A stretch of DNA of 64,000 nucleotides from Methanobacteriota archaeon (GTDB taxonomy: Archaea; Methanobacteriota; Methanobacteria; Methanobacteriales; Methanobacteriaceae), in NCBI GenBank assembly GCA_023440975.1, contig JAEZRD010000045.1, forward strand, positions 6,529 through 70,528, given 5' to 3'. The stretch's first letter is position 1; every line of letters starts with the position of its first letter. The notes under the pieces are model-generated. The model searched no databases. It was not told the DNA's origin and saw nothing but the letters and a program-made list of their open reading frames with translations. Both the position numbers and the translations under genes were made by a program. This document shows positions 56,829 to 64,000 of the stretch, one piece after another.

Positions 56829-58481
56829 TTATTCATTAAATTCTATTTCAAATCCAATAACTGGATAATCTAAATTGAAATTAGTAATAACTTTAGGAGA
56901 TAATTCACCAAATACTCCATTAATTGTACTATTATTACTAGTTGCTGTAACACTAGCTACTCTACCCGGTATAAAACTTGGGTCTGCTGATTCATTTATT
57001 TTAATATCATATCCTAAGTTATTTAATACACTTAAAATCAATGATTTTGCTTCGGTAAAATTCGCAGTTGAGTGACAACTTAATGCTGCAAGTTTTTTTG
57101 ATGGTTTAACTTTCAATGTTTTTGTTTCATCAATGTATAATATATCTCCAATTTCAAATATTTTTTGAGGTAAATCTTGATGTTTATTATCCTCTAAAAA
57201 TTCCATTAAAGTGTTAATTAAACTTTTTCTTATCATTGTTCCATCAATAGTAATAGGTCGGGCTACTTGCACATGTTCATCTTCAGCTCTATTCATCTTT
57301 TCATAATGGCTTTTTTCACTAGTTAACATTAAACTCATTACTTCTTGATATCCAAGACCTATCATTATTTCTCTTAAAGTATTATCTGATTTAAACCAGT
57401 TATGTTCATAAGCAACAGTAGAAAGGTTAGGTAATTTTGCTTCAATTTTGTTAATACGATATTGTATTGCAATATTTTCAATAATATCATATTCATGTAA
57501 AATATCTATTCGGTAAGCTGGTACTTGTACTTCTAGTTCATTGTCATTTAATATTTTAGAACCCATTCTTGCTTGTTCGAGTAATTTTTTAGTTTTTTCT
57601 GCATCAATATTAATTCCTATAAGTTTATTTGCTTTTGATACATTTACTTTCTTAATTTTTGGAGTTAAATCTGGAGATACAATAGTTTTGTCTTCATAAA
57701 TAACTTCAATACTTTCAACTTTCCCACCAACTTCTGCAAAACTACTGCATATAATATTTAAACTTTGATTTACAGCTTTTTCATCAGTTCCTGTAACATC
57801 TACTAATATATTTGAAGTATTTTCTGATAATTTAGTTAATTCTCCATTAATTATGGGAGGCATACTTAATACTTGGCCATCTTTATCGAGAATCATAGGA
57901 TATTTGTCAAAATTTTCAATTAAATGTGCATATTTATTTCCTTTTTCAATTTCAGACAATATTTCGTTAGGAGTCATAGATTTATTTTCTTCAAGAGGAA
58001 TGAATGCATTTTCATTTTTTTCAGTTGCAATATAATTATAAGGAGAATTAATTACATCTGCATTATGGATACCAATTGCAACTTTTTTACGGTCACGACC
58101 TATAACCCAATGTAAATTTTCTTGAAAGTCCATAATCTGTTTAAGTTTAGTATCAGTGAAATTTACACCTTTAATTTTAGCAAAAGCAATATATGGACGG
58201 ATTTCAGCTACTTCTTTACTTACATAAACTTTTTCTCCAGATGAAGTAACTTCATATTCTGGAAGTCCTGTTTCTAAATCAAGGAATCCTTTTAAAGATC
58301 TTGCTACTCCAGGAACACTTAAGTTATCTGGACGGTTTGGAAAGAATTCTACTTTAATTTCGTTATCATCATGATCTTCTATGTCACTTCCCATCATAGG
58401 GATAATATTTATAAGTTTATCTTTGTCAATATCAATTCCTAGTTCTTTTAAATCTTGATACTCAAATGTTATAACAGGCAT
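56829..58481 (-). CDS. pheT: Phenylalanyl-tRNA synthetase beta subunit PheT
   Basis: The 550-residue archaeal beta subunit opens with PVITFEYQDLKELGIDIDK, has KVEFFPNRPDNLSVPGVARSL, a B3/B4 editing region, and the B5 domain around KKVNVSKANKLIGINID. A catalytic-fold-like C-terminal domain contains IGLGYQEVMSLMLTS. It pairs with the alpha subunit, which is not adjacent, to charge tRNA-Phe. AAGGAG precedes the ATG at 58481. Confidence 0.96.
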   Translation of the reverse strand: MPVITFEYQDLKELGIDIDKDKLINIIPMMGSDIEDHDDNEIKVEFFPNRPDNLSVPGVARSLKGFLDLETGLPEYEVTSSGEKVYVSKEVAEIRPYIAFAKIKGVNFTDTKLKQIMDFQENLHWVIGRDRKKVAIGIHNADVINSPYNYIATEKNENAFIPLEENKSMTPNEILSEIEKGNKYAHLIENFDKYPMILDKDGQVLSMPPIINGELTKLSENTSNILVDVTGTDEKAVNQSLNIICSSFAEVGGKVESIEVIYEDKTIVSPDLTPKIKKVNVSKANKLIGINIDAEKTKKLLEQARMGSKILNDNELEVQVPAYRIDILHEYDIIENIAIQYRINKIEAKLPNLSTVAYEHNWFKSDNTLREIMIGLGYQEVMSLMLTSEKSHYEKMNRAEDEHVQVARPITIDGTMIRKSLINTLMEFLEDNKHQDLPQKIFEIGDILYIDETKTLKVKPSKKLAALSCHSTANFTEAKSLILSVLNNLGYDIKINESADPSFIPGRVASVTATSNNSTINGVFGELSPKVITNFNLDYPVIGFEIEFNE

Positions 58482-58532
58482 TTTACTATTTTCTCCTTAA
58501 AATTTTAATAAAATTATTAATAATTAATGTAA

Positions 58533-58889
58533 TTACCATCCATATATTGCCAAAAAGAATAAAGCTTCAATCACAAAATGAAGTGATCTATGTGCAAGTG
58601 GAGGTATGTGATATGGTAAAGCACTATGAGCTATGTCTAATATGAAATGAATTAATGCTGCTAAAACTCCTATTTGTAATGATTGGAATACTAAAGATAA
58701 TACAATGAAATGGAATACAGCTTCCATTATTTCGTGAACTAACCATGTTTGTAGAGCTGAAGCTACAGTTTTTTTAATCATTCCTCCTAGTATAATGTAG
58801 AAGTCATGACCTATTTTCCAAACAATTCTTCCATGAATTTCGTCACTAATAGCTAAAACTACAGGGATCCAAAACCATAACATATTCAT
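58533..58889 (-). CDS. Small His-rich membrane protein of unknown function
   Basis: The 118-residue protein has about three membrane helices and many histidines near helix ends: DEIHGRIVW, HEIMEAVFHF, HFILDIAHSALPYH and LAHRSLHF. The conserved spacing of His and Glu could bind a metal. It is divergent from valS. I do not recognise a family, but length, codon usage and a full coding frame support a real gene. Confidence 0.55.
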   Translation of the reverse strand: MNMLWFWIPVVLAISDEIHGRIVWKIGHDFYIILGGMIKKTVASALQTWLVHEIMEAVFHFIVLSLVFQSLQIGVLAALIHFILDIAHSALPYHIPPLAHRSLHFVIEALFFLAIYGW

Positions 58890-59139
58890 TAGCTTTCACA
58901 GTCCTTTTTTTATAATAAATTAATCAAAAATTTTTGATTCATTAATATTTTATATTAATTTATATTTTTTGTTTTTCTTTATTTATAATTTATCTTGTAT
59001 GAAAAATCCCATTTTTTATTTAAAAATTATATTTATTAAATAAGAAATACAAAAGAAACATTATAATAATAATTATAAGATTATTATAAAAACTTTAAAA
59101 TTATAAAAAATTAACTAATAATTAGCATGGAGAAAATTT

Positions 59140-61857
59140 ATGACTGATAGGGATATTCCAAAAGATTATGACCACAATAAAGAATCAGAATGGCAAAAGA
59201 AATGGGATGATGAAGAAATTTATAAATATATTGGTGATGGAACAAGACCAAGATACATAATAGATACTCCTCCACCATATCCAACAGGAAATATACATTT
59301 AGGTCATGTACTTAACTGGGCATATATTGATTTTAATGCAAGATATAGAAGAGAAAAAGGAAATGATGTGTTATTCCCTCAAGGTTGGGACTGTCATGGT
59401 TTACCAACTGAGGTTAAAGTAGAGGAAACACATAATATCAAAAAAAATGACGTGCCTCTTCAAGAATTTCGTGAAATGTGTGTTGATTTAACTACTGGAA
59501 ACATAGCTAAAATGAAAAAACAAATGAAAAGTTTAGGTTTTTCACAAGATTGGAGTAGAGAATTTGTAACTATGACTCCTGAGTATCGTAGAAGAACTCA
59601 ATATAGTTTCCTTAAAATGTATAATCAAGGATTAATTTATAGAGGAATACATCCAGTCAACTGGTGTCCACGTTGTGAAACCGCTATAGCATTTGCAGAA
59701 GTAGAATATGGGGATAATGTTACAAAATTAAATTATGTCAATTTTCCACCTGCAGGTGAAATAGACAACTTACCTAAAGGAAACTCTTATGTTCCAGCAG
59801 ATGGAAAACATGCTGACTCCAATGAAGAAGGAATTCTTATAGCAACAACACGTCCAGAATTAATGATGGCATGTGTTGCAGTAGTAATACATCCAAATGA
59901 TGAACGTTATAATAAATTATTGGATAAATATGTAGAAGTTCCATTATCTGGTCAAAAAGTAAAAATTATAGCAGATACAGAAGTAGACCCAGAATATGGT
60001 ACAGGTGCAGTAATGGTTTGTACATTTGGGGATAAAACAGATGTAGCATGGGTAAATAAATATGATTTGGATGTTATTGAAGCAATATCTGAACAAGGAA
60101 TCATTACAAGTGCTGGGGGAAAATATGAAGGATTAACCCTACCCGAATGTGCAGAAGCAACAATAAATGATTTAAGTGATGGAGGATATCTCCGGAAACA
60201 AGAAGATGTAGAGCAAAATGTTGGAGCTTGTTGGAGATGTAAAACACCAATAGAAATTCTAGTTAAAAAACAATGGTTCATTGGTGTAAGACAATTAATA
60301 GATCAAGTAGAAAAAGCATCAAATGAAATTAATTGGGTACCTAAACATATGGAATCTCGATTATTAAATTGGGCAGATAATATGGAATGGGATTGGTGTA
60401 TATCACGTCAAAGATTATTTGCAACACCTATACCCGTATGGTACTGTAAAAAATGTGGAAAAGTACAATTGCCTGATGTTGAAGATTTACCTGTAGATCC
60501 AACTGTAGATAAACCAAATAAACCATGTGAATGTGGGTCAACAGAATTTATTGGTGAAACAGATGTATTGGATACATGGATGGATAGTTCAATTAGCCCA
60601 TTATCTATAGCTGGATGGCCAGATCCATCATATACAAATAATTTCCCAAGTAATATTCGTCCACAAGGGCATGATATTATTCGTACATGGGCATTTTATA
60701 CAATACTTCGTTGTTTAGCACTTACTGGTCAAAAACCATTTTCAGACATTGTAATAAATGGTATGGTATTTGGTGAAGATGGATTTAAAATGAGTAAATC
60801 TAGAGGAAATGTAATTGCGCCTGATGAAGTTATAGAACAATATGGTGCAGATGCATTACGTACTTGGGCGGCAAATAGTGTACCAGGTTCAGATGTAGCA
60901 TTTGATTGGAAAGATATTAAATATGGTTATAAATTCTTAAGAAAATTCTGGAATGCTTTTAGATTTATTAGTATGCATATATTTGATGAAAAGATTGATG
61001 TTAAAAATATTAAGCTTAATCCAACAGATCAATGGATATTCTCAAAATTAAACAAAATTAATACAATTTGTGATGAAGCTTACAGTAATTATGAATATGC
61101 AACTGTAATAAATACAATTGAAGATTTCATTTGGCATGACTTCTGTGATGAGTATATTGAAGCTGTAAAATATAGATTGTATAATGAAGATATTTCTGAT
61201 GATTCAAGAAAAGCAGCTAAATACACATTACGTAAAGTAATTGAAGATTCTTTAAAGATACTTGCACCAATTACTCCATACTTTGCTGAGGAAGTATATC
61301 AATATTTCCAACCTGAAAGTCCAAGTATACATAAAGAACTATGGCCAAGTTTAGAAGAAGGAATAAATGAATCCTCTGAAAACACAGGTAATGTGGCTAT
61401 AAGTTTAATAAGTGAAATAAGAAGATTTAAATCATCAAATAAAATTGCATTAAATCAACCATTAAATACAGTTAATGTATATACGGATAATCAAGAATTA
61501 ACAAAAATTTTAAATGAATTTTCTGAGGATATTGCAGGAACATTAAAAATTAGCAATTTAGGAATTAAATCTGGAAAACCTGAAATTCATGAAGAAATAA
61601 TTGAAATTGAACCTGATATGAGTCAAATTGGTCCTAAATTTAAATCAGATGCAGGAAAAGTAATTGGATACATAAAATCCAATAATCCAAATGATATTGC
61701 TAAAAAATTGGAAAAAGATGGTGAAATTATAATTGCCGATAAACCGATTACTGTTGAAGATTTAAAAATGACCAAAGAAGTTCAAGGAGCTACTGGTCAA
61801 AAAGTAGATGTTTTCCAATCTGAAGAACTTGACTTAATCTTAGAAATTATAAAATAA
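59140..61857 (+). CDS. valS: Valyl-tRNA synthetase ValS
   Basis: The 905-residue class I enzyme charges tRNA-Val. The signatures are HLGH in [13 protein letters not shown] (near residue 53) and KMSKS at residues 550-554. The CP1 editing domain lies between them, with [19 protein letters not shown] and zinc-like cysteine pairs (CPRCE, CWRCK, CKKCG and CECG). The C-terminal anticodon-binding domain is followed by a short acidic tail. GGAG precedes the ATG at 59140. Confidence 0.97.
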   Translation: MTDRDIPKDYDHNKESEWQKKWDDEEIYKYIGDGTRPRYIIDTPPPYPTGNIHLGHVLNWAYIDFNARYRREKGNDVLFPQGWDCHGLPTEVKVEETHNIKKNDVPLQEFREMCVDLTTGNIAKMKKQMKSLGFSQDWSREFVTMTPEYRRRTQYSFLKMYNQGLIYRGIHPVNWCPRCETAIAFAEVEYGDNVTKLNYVNFPPAGEIDNLPKGNSYVPADGKHADSNEEGILIATTRPELMMACVAVVIHPNDERYNKLLDKYVEVPLSGQKVKIIADTEVDPEYGTGAVMVCTFGDKTDVAWVNKYDLDVIEAISEQGIITSAGGKYEGLTLPECAEATINDLSDGGYLRKQEDVEQNVGACWRCKTPIEILVKKQWFIGVRQLIDQVEKASNEINWVPKHMESRLLNWADNMEWDWCISRQRLFATPIPVWYCKKCGKVQLPDVEDLPVDPTVDKPNKPCECGSTEFIGETDVLDTWMDSSISPLSIAGWPDPSYTNNFPSNIRPQGHDIIRTWAFYTILRCLALTGQKPFSDIVINGMVFGEDGFKMSKSRGNVIAPDEVIEQYGADALRTWAANSVPGSDVAFDWKDIKYGYKFLRKFWNAFRFISMHIFDEKIDVKNIKLNPTDQWIFSKLNKINTICDEAYSNYEYATVINTIEDFIWHDFCDEYIEAVKYRLYNEDISDDSRKAAKYTLRKVIEDSLKILAPITPYFAEEVYQYFQPESPSIHKELWPSLEEGINESSENTGNVAISLISEIRRFKSSNKIALNQPLNTVNVYTDNQELTKILNEFSEDIAGTLKISNLGIKSGKPEIHEEIIEIEPDMSQIGPKFKSDAGKVIGYIKSNNPNDIAKKLEKDGEIIIADKPITVEDLKMTKEVQGATGQKVDVFQSEELDLILEIIK

Positions 61858-61909
61858 ATTTAATTCATGAAGTTAAAAAGTATCTAATAAGTTCATTGGA
61901 AATATAATT

Positions 61910-63226
61910 ATGATTCTTAAAGTAAAAAATGCAAAAAATCTTCAAGGAATTGTTAAAGCACCATCTTCTAAAAGTTATAGTCATCGTGCTGTAATATTAG
62001 CATCACTAGCAAAAGGTGAAAGTAAATTATCTAATGTACTTTTATCAGAAGATGTTATATCTTCAATTAATGTTTGTAAATTATTAGGTGCTAATATAAC
62101 CCAAAAAGATGATGTTTTGGTTGTTAAAGGAACTGGAGGTAATTTACATAATTCTTCTGAGGGAATTATTGATTTAGGTAATTCTGGCACTACTTTACGT
62201 TTAATTACTTCTATTTCTGGATTAAGTGATAATTCTGTAACTCTTTCTGGAGATAAATCTTTACAAACACGACCTATGGGACCATTATTAAAGTCATTAG
62301 AATCCCTAGGTGTAATAACTGAATCGGTTAATAATAATGATAAAGCACCTATAAAGGTATATCCTGGGTATGAGGGGGGACTTACTTCTATTTCTGGAAG
62401 TATAAGTTCACAATTTATTTCTAGTATACTAATTTCTGGACCTTTATCTTCTAAGGGTGTTGAATTATCTGTACTTCCTGATTTTGTTTCAAAACCTTAT
62501 GTAAATATGACAATTGACATAATGAATAAGTTTGGAGTAAATATTGAAAGATTAGAATATAATAAGCATAATGATTGTGAGAAACCTATTAAATCATGTG
62601 CGATTGAAAAATTTTTAATTAAACCAAATTCTTATAAAAGTACGGATTATATTGTTGAAGGAGATTATTCATCAGCTTCATATTTACTTTCTGCTTGTGC
62701 AATATGTGGGGGGGAAGTTACAGTAACAGATTTATTTGAAGACTCTAAACAGGGAGATAAATTAATTTTAAATATTCTGTTTAAAATGGGTTGTGAAGTT
62801 ATATGTTCTGAAGATAAAGTTACATTAAAATCTGATGGAAATTTGAAAGGAGTAAATGTTAATCTTTCTAATGCTCCTGATTTAATTTGTACAGTAGCAG
62901 TGCTTGCTTCATTAGCTGAAGGGGAAACCATAATTTCTGGAGTTAAACATGGACGTTTAAAAGAAACTGATCGTATTAGTACATGTTGTGAAGAACTTAA
63001 AAAGTTAAATGTTAATTTAATTGAGAATGAAGATGGAATGGTTATTGAAGGAGGAGTAAGTGATGGGGAAGTGGAATCTCATCATGATCACCGTTTAGCT
63101 ATGGCATTTAGTTTGATTGGATTAAAAAATAATGTAGTGATAAAAGATGGGGAAGTTTTCAATGTTTCATTCCCTAATTTTATTGAAGCAATGGATGAAA
63201 TTGGAATTGATTTAGAGCTTGAATAA
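61910..63226 (+). CDS. aroA: 3-phosphoshikimate 1-carboxyvinyltransferase AroA
   Basis: The 438-residue EPSP synthase joins phosphoenolpyruvate to shikimate 3-phosphate in aromatic amino-acid synthesis. KAPSSKSYSHRAVILASLA holds the active-site Lys and Arg, LGNSGTTLRLI and RPMGPLL the PEP site, and GRLKETDRI the conserved basic loop. An insertion of about 20 residues between the two domains (near 210-235) has an unusual Cys-rich sequence. It starts 52 bases after valS. Confidence 0.96.
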   Translation: MILKVKNAKNLQGIVKAPSSKSYSHRAVILASLAKGESKLSNVLLSEDVISSINVCKLLGANITQKDDVLVVKGTGGNLHNSSEGIIDLGNSGTTLRLITSISGLSDNSVTLSGDKSLQTRPMGPLLKSLESLGVITESVNNNDKAPIKVYPGYEGGLTSISGSISSQFISSILISGPLSSKGVELSVLPDFVSKPYVNMTIDIMNKFGVNIERLEYNKHNDCEKPIKSCAIEKFLIKPNSYKSTDYIVEGDYSSASYLLSACAICGGEVTVTDLFEDSKQGDKLILNILFKMGCEVICSEDKVTLKSDGNLKGVNVNLSNAPDLICTVAVLASLAEGETIISGVKHGRLKETDRISTCCEELKKLNVNLIENEDGMVIEGGVSDGEVESHHDHRLAMAFSLIGLKNNVVIKDGEVFNVSFPNFIEAMDEIGIDLELE

Positions 63227-63239
63227 GGAATGAATATTT

Positions 63240-63896
63240 ATGGAAAATAAAAATTTAAAGAATATGGATAAAACAGAGCAGGTAATTAAAATTTTTAATA
63301 GATTAAAGAAAATTTATGATATTAGAGATTTTTTGGGTCATGATCCTTATAAAGTTTTAATTCGTACAATTCTTTCTCAAAGAACACGTGATGAGAATAC
63401 TGATCAAGCTACTGAAAATTTATTTAATAAATATTCTGATATTTATGCTATTGCTGATGCTCCAGTTGAAGATGTTGAAAAATTAGTGAAGCCTGCTGGT
63501 TTTTATCGTGTTAAGGCTAGTAGAATTAAGGAAGTTTCTCATATTATTATTGATGAATATGGAGGGGTTGTTCCGGATAATATGGAAGAATTATTGAAGC
63601 TTCCAGGTGTAGGTCGAAAAACTGCTAATTGTGTTTTGGTTTTTGCATTTCGTGAGCCTGCTATCCCTGTAGATACTCATGTTCATCGTATTAGTAATCG
63701 TTGGGGTTTAGTTAATACTAAAAAACCTGAAGAGACTGAAATGGAGCTTATGAAAATAGCACCTAAAGAGTTGTGGATTGATTTGAATGATATTATGGTT
63801 CAATTTGGTCAAACTATATGTAAACCTACTTCTCCGCAGTGTGGTAAATGTCCTTTAACTGGTTTATGTGTTTACGATTACGAAAATGAAGTTTGA
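63240..63896 (+). CDS. nth: Endonuclease III (Nth), DNA glycosylase/AP lyase
   Basis: The 218-residue protein has the helix-hairpin-helix [13 protein letters not shown] with the catalytic lysine near residue 122, the aspartate in [14 protein letters not shown] near 140, and the C-terminal [4Fe-4S] loop [17 protein letters not shown]. It removes oxidised pyrimidines. AGGA precedes the ATG, and aroA ends 13 bases upstream, so the two genes may be cotranscribed. The lysine makes it a bifunctional lyase. Confidence 0.95.
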   Translation: MENKNLKNMDKTEQVIKIFNRLKKIYDIRDFLGHDPYKVLIRTILSQRTRDENTDQATENLFNKYSDIYAIADAPVEDVEKLVKPAGFYRVKASRIKEVSHIIIDEYGGVVPDNMEELLKLPGVGRKTANCVLVFAFREPAIPVDTHVHRISNRWGLVNTKKPEETEMELMKIAPKELWIDLNDIMVQFGQTICKPTSPQCGKCPLTGLCVYDYENEV

Positions 63897-63964
63897 TTTT
63901 TTTAGATTTTTTATTTTTTTTATTTAATATTTTTGGCTTGTTTTTTTTTAATTTTTTAAAGAAA

Positions 63965-63976
63965 AGGTTTATAAAT
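63965..63976 (+). promoter_or_regulatory. TATA-like element near the window end
   Basis: GGTTTATAAATA lies in the spacer after nth and probably serves a gene that starts beyond the window. Consensus only. Confidence 0.35.
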
Positions 63977-64000
63977 AAAAAAATATAATATAACTATAGT

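Overview
The window reads as a stretch of chromosome from an AT-rich methanogenic archaeon of the family Methanobacteriaceae, most likely Methanobrevibacter or a close relative. Support comes from methanopterin- and methanofuran-pathway genes (mch, mptG, mfnD-like, mfnF-like), an archaeal histone, archaeal ether-lipid genes (carS, a tetraether-synthase-type radical SAM protein, HMG-CoA synthase and thiolase), methanogen-specific DUF1890/DUF1894/DUF2098 families, and tRNA genes without encoded CCA. A moaC gene argues weakly against Methanosphaera stadtmanae, which is reported to lack molybdopterin synthesis. TATA boxes of the TTTATATA type and Shine-Dalgarno sequences of the GGAGG or GGTGAT type (both complementary to the archaeal 16S 3' end) are common. 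I saw no IS element, CRISPR array, integrase or prophage; this is mostly core chromosome with AT-rich spacers.

Layout. 0-9 kb: a truncated tldD, a secreted zinc-ribbon protein, an FAD/Fe-S GMC-type oxidoreductase, pyrI, secD-secF, a flavodoxin, argC, ribL and hisA. 9-13 kb: truA, then a membrane-sensor histidine kinase that appears split by a one-base deletion in an A8 run, and an acyltransferase-3 membrane protein. 13-18 kb: wecB, the methanofuran pair mfnD-like/mfnF, a membrane-anchored carboxypeptidase-like protein, a strongly structured intergenic element (candidate ncRNA) and carS. 18-24 kb: the Tes-type radical SAM gene next to mptG, hacB, a zinc-finger protein and an archaeal tRNA methylthiotransferase. 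24-25 kb: histone, a terminator, tRNA-Val and tRNA-Phe. 25-37.5 kb: deoC, elp3, PRC-barrel, DUF2098 and DUF308 proteins, a small secreted Cys protein, a Ski2/Hel308-like helicase, moaC, a soluble PAS histidine kinase, a glycosyltransferase, cbiD and a nitroreductase.

37.6-50 kb: two tRNA-Gly genes, HMG-CoA synthase and thiolase (mevalonate entry, without the usual DUF35 partner beside them), a GNAT, cbiP, membrane LonB protease with repeated elements around its promoter, prs, hypA-hypB, a DUF354 protein, tRNA-Ala and a polytopic membrane protein. 50-57 kb: DUF1890-DUF1894-methionine synthase-mch, followed by a redox block of two iron-flavoprotein-like flavodoxins, YjbQ, a C_GCAxxG_C_C protein and two tandem QueG-like Fe-S proteins. 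57-64 kb: pheT, a small membrane protein, valS, aroA and nth.

The main themes are C1 carrier and cofactor synthesis (methanopterin, methanofuran, corrinoid, molybdopterin, FAD), isoprenoid and ether lipid synthesis, tRNA modification and charging, and a cluster of small redox proteins typical of strict anaerobes. The items most worth a second look are the nested inverted-repeat element at 17420-17534, the split histidine kinase at 9896-11739, the repeated element flanking the lonB TATA box, and the DUF1890-DUF1894-methionine synthase-mch cluster.
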